Source of the DNA: Myxococcus landrumus
GTDB taxonomy: Bacteria > Myxococcota > Myxococcia > Myxococcales > Myxococcaceae
Direction of reading: 5' to 3'
DNA: 64,000 bases
Assembly: GCF_017301635.1 (NCBI RefSeq)
Contig: NZ_CP071091.1
Coordinates: 4,972,001-5,036,000, forward strand
In this document: piece by piece, positions 45,872 to 58,753 of the stretch
Numbering within the stretch: position 1 is the stretch's first letter
How the letters are laid out: every line of letters starts with the position of its first letter
Notes under the pieces: generated by a model
Databases searched by the model: none
What the model was told of the DNA's origin: nothing
The model's input: only the letters and a program-made list of their open reading frames with translations
Program-made: the position numbers and the translations under genes

Positions 45872-46903
45872 GTGGAAGACGCCCTTCCCGCCACGCATGT
45901 CGAGCTGTTCGCCCTCCAGCCGCGCCTCTCGCTGGAGGACTACGACTCTCCCGCCGCGTTCGCCCGGAAGCACCGGGCCCTCGCGAACCGGGTCAGCGAC
46001 TTGCGTGCGCGGGACTCCGGGGGCATCCCCCTCCACCCTGCCCTCGTGGTGTGGCCGGAGTGGATCGGCGCGCCGCTCGGATGGATGGGCCGGCTGCCTC
46101 GGGTGTGGCGCCAGACGACTCGAAGCGCCCTGCGCGGCGTGGCCCTGACGGAGGGGTGGTCCTTCTGGCGCACGTGGAGGGAGCTCCATCCGCCGACGCG
46201 GGAAGAGGGCCTCCACGCCACGCGCGCGGCGCGAGTGCACCAGGTGATGCACGAGACGTTCTCCGCCATCGCGCGGGACTTCGGCCTGTGGGTCGTCGCG
46301 GGAAGCGCATGGCGCCCCAGCAACCGGCGCGGCCTTGCCACTTCCGACTTCACGCCCCAGGGCGCACGCACCTTCAACACCAGCGACACGTTCGCGCCGG
46401 ACGGCCACCACGTGGCGACGACTCGCAAGGTCAACCTGGTGCCCACGCGCGAGGACACGCTGCGCTTGAGCCCCGGTCGCCCCGAGGACCTGTCCGTCAT
46501 CACCACGCCCTTCGGACGGCTGGCGACGGTCGTGGGCTACGACGCATTCCCCGGACCGCTCACCTCGCACGAGCCCTACTTCGTGCCCTGCGCGCGGTAC
46601 TACGACGCCCTCGGCGCGGGCATCCTCGCCCACCCGGCCTCCGCGCTCTGGCCCACGTCACGAGACTCCGGCCGGATGTCGTGGCGCGACGACATCCTCA
46701 CCGCCGAGTTCTCATCGTTCCGGAACGTCCGCTACACCGTGACGGCGCAGCTCGTGGGGACGATGTTCGAGCACTCCTTCGAGGCCCCCTCCCTCATCCT
46801 AGAGCGCACGGAGGAAGGGAGCGCGAGAGTCCTCGCGCGCTCGGAGCGTCCCGGTGACGAGGACCTGCTCCACGTCACCGTGCCCGCGTGTCCGCCTCGG
46901 TAG
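45872..46903 (+). CDS. Nitrilase-superfamily protein lacking the catalytic Cys
   Basis: 343 residues from a GTG at 45872; the frame is open further upstream but overlaps the oxygenase gene there. The carbon-nitrogen hydrolase fold shows the catalytic Glu in VVWPEW (Glu63) and Lys in RKVNLVPT (Lys186). In the nucleophile strand, where nitrilases read CYD or CWE, this protein reads TVVGYDAF (Gly222), so the Cys is missing. It may be a non-catalytic binding protein or use another residue. Its end is 1 base from the converging gatB stop. Confidence 0.75.
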   Translation: MEDALPATHVELFALQPRLSLEDYDSPAAFARKHRALANRVSDLRARDSGGIPLHPALVVWPEWIGAPLGWMGRLPRVWRQTTRSALRGVALTEGWSFWRTWRELHPPTREEGLHATRAARVHQVMHETFSAIARDFGLWVVAGSAWRPSNRRGLATSDFTPQGARTFNTSDTFAPDGHHVATTRKVNLVPTREDTLRLSPGRPEDLSVITTPFGRLATVVGYDAFPGPLTSHEPYFVPCARYYDALGAGILAHPASALWPTSRDSGRMSWRDDILTAEFSSFRNVRYTVTAQLVGTMFEHSFEAPSLILERTEEGSARVLARSERPGDEDLLHVTVPACPPR

Positions 46904-46904
46904 G

Positions 46905-48344
<1,440 letters not shown>

Positions 48345-48374
48345 GGCGGAGTCACCGAATGCGAACCTCGAGCC

Positions 48375-49835
48375 CTAGACGGGCGCGAGGCGGCGGAAGA
48401 AGTCGTGTTCGCGCTCGAAGGCACGAGCGATGCGCAGCAGCAGGGCCTCGTCGAACGCCCGCCCCAGGACCTGGAGTCCCACCGGAAGCCCCGCGTTCGT
48501 GAAGCCACAGGGCACCGACAGGCCCGGCACACCCGCCAGGTTGCACGGCAGGGTGTAGACGTCCGTCAGGTACATGGACAGCGGGTCGTTGACCTTCTCG
48601 CCCAGCTTGAACGGCGCCACCGGAGAGATGGGCGCCACGAGCGCATCCACCTGCTGGAAGGCGCGCGTGAAGTCCTCACGGATGAGCGTGCGGACCTTCT
48701 GCGCGCGCAGGTAGTAGGCGTCGTAGTAGCCCGCCGACAACGCGTAGGTGCCCAGCATGATGCGGCGCTTCGCCTCTGCCCCGAAGCCCCGCTCGCGTGT
48801 CAGCGCGTACAGTTCCTTGAGGCCCTTCGCGTCCTTCGCGCGCAGGCCGTAGCGCACGCCGTCGTAGCGGGCCAGGTTGCTGGAGGCCTCTGCGGGAGCG
48901 ATGAGGTAGTAGGTCGCCAGCGCGTACTGGGTATGCGGCAGCGACACATCCACCAGCGTCGCGCCCAGCCGCTCGTACTCGCGCAGGGCGCCGCGCACGG
49001 CGGCCTCCACCTCGGGGTCCATGCCCTCGGCGAAGTACTCGCGAGGCACGCCCAGCTTCAGCCCGCGCACCCCACCCTCGAGCTCGGCCGAGTAGTCCGG
49101 CGTCTTCACCGGCGCCGAGGTGGAGTCCAGCGGGTCATGCTTCGCCAGCACCTGGAGCAGCGCCGCCGCGTCCGCCACCGTGCGAGTCATGGGCCCGGGC
49201 TGGTCCAGCGACGACGCATACGCGATGACGCCGTAGCGCGACACACGTCCGTAGGTCGGCTTGAGCCCCACCGTGTTGGTGAAGGCCGCGGGCTGACGGA
49301 TGGAGCCACCCGTGTCCGTGCCCAGCGCGCCGTACACCTCACGCGCCGCCACCGCCGCCGCCGAGCCTCCCGAGGAGCCTCCCGGCGTCCGCGTCACGTC
49401 CCAGGGATTGTGCGTCGGGAAGTACGCACTGGACTCGTTGGAGGAGCCCATCGCGAACTCGTCCAGGTTGAGCTTGCCCAAGAGGGGCAGTCCCGCCTCG
49501 CGCAGCAGGCGCACCACCGTGGCGTCCATCGGCGGCACGAAGCCTTCCAGGATGCGCGAGCCTGCGGTGGTCTCCAGCCCCTCGGTGAGGAAGAGGTCCT
49601 TGAGCCCCACGGGTACGCCGTCCAGGGCGCTGGCCGGAGTGCCCGCGCGACGGCGGGCATCGCTGGCCTCCGCGGCGGCGAGGGCTCCCTTTTCATCCAC
49701 GCGCAGGAAGGCGCGAATCGTCGAATCCACCCCCTGGATGCGCTCCAGGCACGCGCGGGTGGCTTCCACGGAGGACACCTGGCCCGCGGCCAGCTTCTCC
49801 GCGAGCTCCAGCATCGACAGGTCCGTGAGCTGCAT
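48375..49835 (-). CDS. gatA: Asp-tRNA(Asn)/Glu-tRNA(Gln) amidotransferase subunit A
   Basis: 486 residues. Amidase signature with [10 protein letters not shown] (catalytic Lys) and the Ser-rich [13 protein letters not shown] block; [13 protein letters not shown] holds the Ser nucleophile. It releases ammonia from glutamine for GatB. Starts 18 bases after gatC. Confidence 0.97.
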   Translation of the reverse strand: MQLTDLSMLELAEKLAAGQVSSVEATRACLERIQGVDSTIRAFLRVDEKGALAAAEASDARRRAGTPASALDGVPVGLKDLFLTEGLETTAGSRILEGFVPPMDATVVRLLREAGLPLLGKLNLDEFAMGSSNESSAYFPTHNPWDVTRTPGGSSGGSAAAVAAREVYGALGTDTGGSIRQPAAFTNTVGLKPTYGRVSRYGVIAYASSLDQPGPMTRTVADAAALLQVLAKHDPLDSTSAPVKTPDYSAELEGGVRGLKLGVPREYFAEGMDPEVEAAVRGALREYERLGATLVDVSLPHTQYALATYYLIAPAEASSNLARYDGVRYGLRAKDAKGLKELYALTRERGFGAEAKRRIMLGTYALSAGYYDAYYLRAQKVRTLIREDFTRAFQQVDALVAPISPVAPFKLGEKVNDPLSMYLTDVYTLPCNLAGVPGLSVPCGFTNAGLPVGLQVLGRAFDEALLLRIARAFEREHDFFRRLAPV

Positions 49836-49853
49836 GGCGTGAGCCCCTCCGGG

Positions 49854-50141
49854 CTACTCGATGATTTTGGGCACCGCGAACGACGTGCCCACCTTCGCCG
49901 GCGCGTTGGCCAGCACCTGCTCCGGCGACAACGACGGCCGCGTCGCGTCCTCGCGCAACAGCGAGTCCGCGAGCGTCGCGTGCGAGGTGGGCTCCACGTC
50001 CCCCACGTCCAGTGACTGCAGTTGCTCCACCGCGTCCAACACCGCCGACAGCTGGGTGGCCATGCGCTGCTCCTCTTCAGGAGTCAGCGCCAGCCGCGCC
50101 AGCGTGGCCACGTGTCGCACCTGCTCGAGCGTGAGGGCCAT
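49854..50141 (-). CDS. gatC: Asp-tRNA(Asn)/Glu-tRNA(Gln) amidotransferase subunit C
   Basis: 95 residues: LEQVRHVATLARLALTPEEE, LSAVLDAVEQLQSLDVGDVE, LREDATRPSLSPEQVLANAP. The small belt subunit that joins GatA and GatB. It follows the zinc-ribbon gene by 23 bases. Confidence 0.96.
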   Translation of the reverse strand: MALTLEQVRHVATLARLALTPEEEQRMATQLSAVLDAVEQLQSLDVGDVEPTSHATLADSLLREDATRPSLSPEQVLANAPAKVGTSFAVPKIIE

Positions 50142-50164
50142 GACTGGAGCCTCCTCGAAACGGA

Positions 50165-50494
50165 CTACTTGCGCTTGAAGAGGTTGAGGATGGCGCCCAT
50201 CACCTTGCCGCTACCCTCGTGGCCATGCTGGTTCATGAGCTGCTCCAGCTCGCCGGAGTCCAGGAAGACACCGCCGCAGTTGAAGCACGTCTCCAGCTCC
50301 ACGTTGCCCTGCTTGAGCGTCTGCAGGTCCATGCCGCACTTGGGACACTTCATCCAGTGCAGCTTCTTGAGGTCCTCGCGCTGCTTCTCCGCGGTCTGCG
50401 CGGCCTGCTGGAGCGCCAGCTTGCGCTTCTTCTCGATTTCCTCGCGAGCGAAGTACTCCTCTTCGGTCGAGGACGGCTTCTCGTTGTCCGACAT
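50165..50494 (-). CDS. TFIIB-type zinc-ribbon protein
   Basis: 109 residues. An N-terminal acidic/charged helix (about 10-45) is followed by the zf-TFIIB motif MKCPKCGMDL...CFNCGGVFLDSGELEQLM, with four zinc Cys. Function unknown; members are small and widespread. It heads the same-strand run with gatC-gatA-gatB. Confidence 0.88.
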   Translation of the reverse strand: MSDNEKPSSTEEEYFAREEIEKKRKLALQQAAQTAEKQREDLKKLHWMKCPKCGMDLQTLKQGNVELETCFNCGGVFLDSGELEQLMNQHGHEGSGKVMGAILNLFKRK

Positions 50495-50697
50495 GGCGAA
50501 GTTCCTCCAAGAATTCGTGGCGGCACCATACCCCCTCTTCCGGGAGGCGCAGCCGAAATGTAGGCCCTCTCTCGGGCCCCTTCTGGGACATCCGGCGGGA
50601 CTGCCGGAAAATTGACCAGACCCCCTCCCTCCCTACACTCGTCGCGGGCATTGCTACAGCCCGCTACGCGGCTGAGACGCGCAGAGGGAAGAAGGTC

Positions 50698-53772
<3,075 letters not shown>

Positions 53773-53795
53773 CGCTCGAGGCGGCGGCGGTTTCC

Positions 53796-53828
53796 AGGGG
53801 TGCCCGGCGATGTCCGGGCGCCCCTTTT
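53796..53828 (+). terminator. Intrinsic terminator after ftsK
   Basis: AGGGGTGCCCGG pairs with CCGGGCGCCCCT (12 bp, one G-U pair) across CGATGT, and is followed directly by TTTT. The clearest rho-independent terminator in the window. Confidence 0.9.
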
Positions 53829-54062
53829 CATTTCCAGCACGGGACTCCTGAGTCCTCCACCCGCCAGGAGCCCCAGCGGGCGCGACAAGCTCTCGAGTGC
53901 CCGCTGGCCCCTGAATTCCCCGCACAAGGAAACCGCGGGGGTGGGTGTTCTCCATGAGAGCCCCGGCACGCCTCTGAACCCGCCCGCATCGGCCGGGGAG
54001 CCGCACTTCCAGCGTCTTGTAGGTTCCCAACCGGTCCCAGGTCGTTTATGGGCGGGGGTCTC

Positions 54063-55301
54063 ATGGCTGAACGTATTGCCCTTTTCGCCACCACGGCTCG
54101 CGGTACCGAGGACCTGCTCGCGGATGAGCTCAAGGAGCTCGGCGCGCGCCGCATCCGCCAGGACCGAGGAGGCGTGCGTTTCATGGCCTCGCTCGACGAG
54201 GCGCTCATGGTCTGCCTCTGGTCTCGCATCGCGATGCGAGTCCTCTACCCCTTGGGCACCTTCGAAGCCCGTGGCGCCAACGGGCTCTACGAGGCCGTCC
54301 GGAGCGTCCCCTGGGAAGAGCACCTGAGGCCCACCACCACGTTCGCGGTGGACGCCACGCTGAAGGACAGCGAGCACAGCCACTCCGGCTTCGTCGCCCT
54401 CAAGGTGAAGGACGCCATCGTCGACCGGATGCGCGACGTCGTGGGCACCCGGCCCGACGTCAACACCAAGAACCCCGACGTGAGCGTGGTCGCGCACCTG
54501 TCTCGCGAAACCCTCTCGCTCTCCCTGGACCTCTGTGGCGATTCCCTGAACCGCCGGGGCTATCGCGTGCGCCCCACCGTCGCCCCGCTCAAGGAGACGC
54601 TCGCCGCCGCCGTGCTGCGCGCCGCGCACTACACGGGAGACGAGGCCCTCGTCGACCCGATGTGCGGCTCCGGCACGCTGTTGATTGAAGGCGGGATGAT
54701 TGCCCGGAAGCGGGCTCCCGGCCTCAACCGGGACTTCGCGGTGGAGCGCTGGCCGGAGCTGGGCGAGCGCGCTCGCGAGCTGCTCACCGACCTGCGCGCG
54801 GATGCCCGCCGCAACGAGCGCAAGGTGGAGGTCCCCATCTGGGGCCTCGACAAGGACCCCGAGGCCCTGGAGGCCGCGCAGCGCAACGTGAGCGCCGCCA
54901 GGCTGTCGGAGGAGATCTCCCTCACCGAGGGCGACGCCACGCGGATGCCCCACCTCCCCGCCACCCACGGCCTGCTGCTCACCAATCCCCCCTACGGAGA
55001 CCGGATTGGCACGGGCGGACAGAAGGGCATGAAGAGCTTTTATTACAAGCTGGGCGAGTCCCTGCGCGTGCCCGGCTGGCGAGTCTGGGTGCTCAGCGGC
55101 AACCCCGCCTTCGAGAGCGCCTTCCACGCGCGCCCGTCTGCTCGCAGGGACCTGTGGAACGGCCCCATCGAATGCAACCTGCTCGGCTACCGCGCCGCGG
55201 GAGGCGGCGACGAGGACTCAGAAGCGCCGCTCGGTGCGACGCAGAAGCCGGCCAATGTTGCTTCGGTGCGTCCACAGCATGACCCCGAAGAGGAAGGCTG
55301 A
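54063..55301 (+). CDS. THUMP-domain class I RNA methyltransferase (RlmL N-terminal half type)
   Basis: 412 residues from the ATG at 54063 (MAERIALFATTARGTEDLLA). THUMP domain about 40-155. The Rossmann methyltransferase has DPMCGSGTLLIEGGMIA for SAM binding and the catalytic TNPPYGDR. This matches the m2G2445-forming half of RlmL, without the RlmK half found in E. coli. Its last 84 bases overlap the 3' end of the convergent plsY gene. Confidence 0.92.
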   Translation: MAERIALFATTARGTEDLLADELKELGARRIRQDRGGVRFMASLDEALMVCLWSRIAMRVLYPLGTFEARGANGLYEAVRSVPWEEHLRPTTTFAVDATLKDSEHSHSGFVALKVKDAIVDRMRDVVGTRPDVNTKNPDVSVVAHLSRETLSLSLDLCGDSLNRRGYRVRPTVAPLKETLAAAVLRAAHYTGDEALVDPMCGSGTLLIEGGMIARKRAPGLNRDFAVERWPELGERARELLTDLRADARRNERKVEVPIWGLDKDPEALEAAQRNVSAARLSEEISLTEGDATRMPHLPATHGLLLTNPPYGDRIGTGGQKGMKSFYYKLGESLRVPGWRVWVLSGNPAFESAFHARPSARRDLWNGPIECNLLGYRAAGGGDEDSEAPLGATQKPANVASVRPQHDPEEEG

Positions 55302-55796
55302 GAGGCCCACGTACTCGGTCGCCGGAGCGGTGCAGGCCGTCGTGCCCACCGCCGTGGCCCCCGCGAAGAGCGAGCCCAGGGAACTGACTCGCGACACCAG
55401 GAAGATGGCGATGAACACCGCGCCCGCGGCCAGCGCGGCCCACGGCGCGAGCACCAGCAACACGCCGAGCGCCGTGGCCACGCCCTTGCCCCCGTGGAGC
55501 TTCAACCACACCGGGTAGACGTGGCCCAGCACCGCGGCCAGCCCCACCATCACGTGCACCGTGGGCTGGCCCGGAACCAGCCGCACCGCGAGCGCCACTG
55601 GCAGCGCGCCCTTCAGCGCATCCAGCACCAGCACCAGCGCGCCCAGCTTCTTTCCGGCGACACGGGTGACGTTGGTGGCGCCGATGTTTCCACTGCCCCC
55701 TTGGCGCACGTCCACGCCACGCAGCCACCGCGTCAGCAGGACACCAAAAGGGACGGAGCCGGCGAGATAGCCCAGCAGCACGAGAGAGAGAGTCAC
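55218..55796 (-). CDS. plsY: Glycerol-3-phosphate acyltransferase PlsY
   Basis: 192 residues, GTG start at 55796 (11 bases after the DUF2752 stop). Multi-pass membrane protein with the three PlsY motifs: GYLAGSVPFG, GGSGNIGATNV and GGKGVATALGV. It transfers acyl from acyl-phosphate to glycerol-3-phosphate. Its 3' end overlaps the convergent methyltransferase gene by 84 bases. Confidence 0.95.
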   Translation of the reverse strand: MTLSLVLLGYLAGSVPFGVLLTRWLRGVDVRQGGSGNIGATNVTRVAGKKLGALVLVLDALKGALPVALAVRLVPGQPTVHVMVGLAAVLGHVYPVWLKLHGGKGVATALGVLLVLAPWAALAAGAVFIAIFLVSRVSSLGSLFAGATAVGTTACTAPATEYVGLSAFLFGVMLWTHRSNIGRLLRRTERRF

Positions 55797-55807
55797 GACA
55801 CCTCGCT

Positions 55808-56239
55808 CTATAGCAGCAGGTGGGGGAAGCGCGTCTTCACCACCACGTAGGCGTAATTCACCAGGACGATGACAGGCATCACCACCTGGAACGCCCTCCA
55901 CTCCTTCGCCGAGAGCTGGATTTCAGGAATCGGGACCGCGAAGACGAGGTGCACCACCATGGCCACCGCCGCCAGGGCGAACAGGATGGCGGCCACCGTC
56001 CCCAGGGGGTTGGCCTCCCAGGCGCCCTCGAAGTTGAAGTGGGACACCCTATCCGCCACCCGGGTCAGCCCACAGCCGAGGCAGGGCCACCCTGTGCGCT
56101 CGCGCAGCACACAGCCCCAGAACGGGATGATTTGGGCGACCGGGATGTATCGAGCCACCAGCAACCCCACGAGGCCCATGAGCCCCATGTAGTCCACCGT
56201 GCCAAGGCGGCGATTGCGAGGAGGGATGAAGACCTTCAT
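55808..56239 (-). CDS. DUF2752 membrane protein
   Basis: 143 residues. Three predicted membrane helices and the family motif CLGCGLTR (WPCLGCGLTRVADRVSH). Function unknown. It precedes plsY by 11 bases on the same strand and is divergent from the DUF4920 gene. Confidence 0.88.
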   Translation of the reverse strand: MKVFIPPRNRRLGTVDYMGLMGLVGLLVARYIPVAQIIPFWGCVLRERTGWPCLGCGLTRVADRVSHFNFEGAWEANPLGTVAAILFALAAVAMVVHLVFAVPIPEIQLSAKEWRAFQVVMPVIVLVNYAYVVVKTRFPHLLL

Positions 56240-56328
56240 GCGCGACCCGCCGAGAGGTGTCTGGGAGTGACACTGTAGTACGGGGCTCGCCTTGCCGGGG
56301 CAACGAGTTTTGGCTAAGCGAGCGAGTC

Positions 56329-56913
56329 ATGAACTCGCTCCGCACGTCCCTGATGCTGCTGGTCGCTGTTCCCCTGCTGGCTTTCGCTGGCGACAAGAAG
56401 ACTCCCGCCAAGGCCGGCGCCGAGGACAAGGCCGCCGCCGACTGCCACCACCCCGCGGAGGCCGCCAAGGCCGCGCCCAAGACCGAGGCCCCCCAGGCTG
56501 CCGCCGCCTCCTCCCAGGACGGCTGGAAGCTCACCCGCGGCGAAGCGCTCAAGGGTGCGAATCCCGTGAAGCTCGCGGACCTGCTGTCCAAGCCCCAGCC
56601 CCATGAGGGCAAGACGGTGACGCTCGAGGGTCGCGTTCGCAAGGCGTGCGAGCGCAAGGGCTGCTGGATGGAGCTGGCCACCGACTCGGCGAAGGGCCCC
56701 GGCGTGCGCGTGACGTTCAAGGACTACGGCTTCTTCGTCCCGCTGGACTCCGCGGGCGCGCAGGCGCGCGTGGAGGGCGTCGTGAAGGTGGCGGAGCTGA
56801 GCGAGGGCCACGCGTCGCACTACGAGAGCGAAGGCGCCATCGTCCCGCGCGGCGCGGACGGCAAGCCCCGTGAAGTGCAGTTGGTGGCGACGGGCGTCGA
56901 GCTGCGCCGGTAG
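56329..56913 (+). CDS. DUF4920 exported protein
   Basis: 194 residues. The ATG at 56329 begins a signal peptide (SLMLLVAVPLLAFAG). A Lys/Ala-rich linker leads to the DUF4920 OB-like domain (about 80-190): GKTVTLEGRVRKACERKGCW, GVRVTFKDYGFFVPLD. The conserved CERKGCW Cys pair may bind metal or form a disulfide. Function unknown. The next gene begins 3 bases after its stop. Confidence 0.85.
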   Translation: MNSLRTSLMLLVAVPLLAFAGDKKTPAKAGAEDKAAADCHHPAEAAKAAPKTEAPQAAAASSQDGWKLTRGEALKGANPVKLADLLSKPQPHEGKTVTLEGRVRKACERKGCWMELATDSAKGPGVRVTFKDYGFFVPLDSAGAQARVEGVVKVAELSEGHASHYESEGAIVPRGADGKPREVQLVATGVELRR

Positions 56914-56916
56914 GAC

Positions 56917-57633
56917 ATGGCACGCAGCTTCAGCATGAGGGGCGTGCAGAGCGCGGCGGACCGAGCCGTGCAGCACGCAAGGGCGTGGTTGCTGGAAACC
57001 GAGCCGGGCTCGCGCGTTCATGACGTGCAGTCGGACCCGCGCTTCCAGCACCGAGGGGTGGACCTCCTCTGGGAGTTGCCTTCCGGGGAGGTGCGCGGCA
57101 TCGAGGTGAAGGGCGACCGGAACGCGACTCGCCGGCGCTACTTCTTCGAGCTGGTGTCCAACCTCGAGAAGGACACGCCTGGCTGCTTTCTCTACAGCGG
57201 GGCCGATTTGCTGGTGTACGTGTTCCTCTCGCAGGGAGAGATGCACGTGCTGCCACTCAAGGCCGCGCGTGACTGGTTCCTCCCGCGAGCCAAGTCGTAT
57301 CCGCTCAAGCACGCCTTCACGCAGACGGGCGCCATCCGCTACACGACCGTGGGTGCTGTCGTGTCCACGCGAGACGTGTCGGAAGGTGTTCCCAACGTCC
57401 TCAAGATTCCGCTGAAGCGCTCGACGCCGCTTCCCGCGAAGGAGGAAGAGGCTCCCACCTCCGGGAGCAGCGAGCCGCCTTCCGAGTCCCCTCCCGTCGG
57501 AGAGAATGCCGCGACAGTGGCCGCCGCAAAGAGCGGTGCACCCGCGTCCTCGGATGAGAAGCCCGTCCGCAAGAGGAAGCCCCGCCGTTCCCAGGCCAAG
57601 GGCAAAACGGAAGGCACCAGCACCGCGGAGTGA
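56917..57633 (+). CDS. PD-(D/E)XK nuclease-like protein
   Basis: 238 residues. Residues about 15-110 have the restriction-endonuclease-like signature: HRGVDLLWELPSGEVRGIEV with Asp49, Glu63 and Lys65 (D...ExK), then RYFFELVSNLEK. A Pro/Ser-rich, Lys/Arg-ending tail follows. It is likely a metal-dependent nuclease or structural relative; its target is unknown. Translationally close to the DUF4920 gene. Confidence 0.7.
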   Translation: MARSFSMRGVQSAADRAVQHARAWLLETEPGSRVHDVQSDPRFQHRGVDLLWELPSGEVRGIEVKGDRNATRRRYFFELVSNLEKDTPGCFLYSGADLLVYVFLSQGEMHVLPLKAARDWFLPRAKSYPLKHAFTQTGAIRYTTVGAVVSTRDVSEGVPNVLKIPLKRSTPLPAKEEEAPTSGSSEPPSESPPVGENAATVAAAKSGAPASSDEKPVRKRKPRRSQAKGKTEGTSTAE

Positions 57634-57735
57634 GGCGTGCCTGGGCTCGGCGGGGCAAGCACTCGTCAGCGCAAGTCAGGCGGTGCTGCTGCTCCGCGCG
57701 GCGCACGAACATCGCGCACCGCGCGGGAAACCACG

Positions 57736-58677
57736 TCAGTGGTTGTGGTTGTGACGGTGGCGGCGGTGACCGGGATGGACGCGGTCGTGCTCGGCCTCGA
57801 GACGCTCGGCGGTCTGCATCAACTCCAGCAGGGAGACGCGGTCGTTCTGCGCCTTGTAGATGTGCTCCAGACGCGGGACCAGGTCCAGCGCCAGGTGCAG
57901 GTCCTTCGTCGACTCGGCCCACTCCAGCAGCATGCGTCCCGCCGAGGCCGCCTGGCCGTTGGCCTGGAGATGGATGAGTCCATCCACGGCCAGAATCCGG
58001 GCGATGGGCGTGCGAGCCGTGTCCTCGGTGAGCTTCACCAGGTCCACCACGGCCGCGTCCTTCTCCCCGCGCGCCGCGCGCACAATGGCCTTCGAGATGC
58101 CCTTGCGGTCCGGCAGGAAGAACTCCTCCAGCTCCGCGAAGGACTCTCCGTGCTCCGGGTGTCCCGAGCGGGCAAGCGTCTCCGCGAGCCGGTCGAAGAA
58201 CTCCGCATCCTTCTCGGAGAAGGGCGCGAGCGACTCCTGCATGAAGCGCTCCTGGGGCCCTCCCTTGTCATCCAGGGGCATCTTCGAGCGCAGGGTCGTC
58301 ATCCGCTCGAAAGCAGGGCTCACCGGTGCATCGGTGGCGCCATTGAGCAGTTGCAGCAGGGCCCTCATGAGAGAGGCCAATGCCTCCGTCACCTCATGCG
58401 GAGCCACGCGGTCCGGCAGCCAGCGCCGCCACAGCTCCACCGACGCGGCCACAATGAAGTCCTTGAAGGGGCCCGTTCCCTTCCACGTCGCCTTCCACTG
58501 CTGGGCAATGCCCAGGGGGAAGGTCGTCTCCGAGAGCTTCCGGAAGTCGTCCTCGGCCACGGGAATGCCGTAGTGACCGAGCGTACCGAGCAAGGCCTCC
58601 GTCGAGTACTCCTTGAGGCCCTTCTGCTGCCACGCCTTGTCCACGCGCTGCGTGCTCACCTGATTCTCCGCTGCCAC
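57736..58677 (-). CDS. Unidentified helical protein with His-rich C-terminus
   Basis: 313 residues, no signal peptide or membrane helix. Mostly helical, with TPR-like pairs near the end (LALDLVPRLEHIYKAQNDRV). The last residues (HRRHRHNHNH) are a His-rich tail that could bind metal. I recognise no family. It precedes no obvious operon partner; the radical SAM gene next to it is 76 bases away on the same strand. Confidence 0.72.
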   Translation of the reverse strand: MAAENQVSTQRVDKAWQQKGLKEYSTEALLGTLGHYGIPVAEDDFRKLSETTFPLGIAQQWKATWKGTGPFKDFIVAASVELWRRWLPDRVAPHEVTEALASLMRALLQLLNGATDAPVSPAFERMTTLRSKMPLDDKGGPQERFMQESLAPFSEKDAEFFDRLAETLARSGHPEHGESFAELEEFFLPDRKGISKAIVRAARGEKDAAVVDLVKLTEDTARTPIARILAVDGLIHLQANGQAASAGRMLLEWAESTKDLHLALDLVPRLEHIYKAQNDRVSLLELMQTAERLEAEHDRVHPGHRRHRHNHNH

Positions 58678-58753
58678 TGGGCGCCGGCCATCGGCGCCAT
58701 CGGACTTCTAGCGGAAGCAGGGCCCTTCGTGCACCGGCACTTGTGAATCCCCG

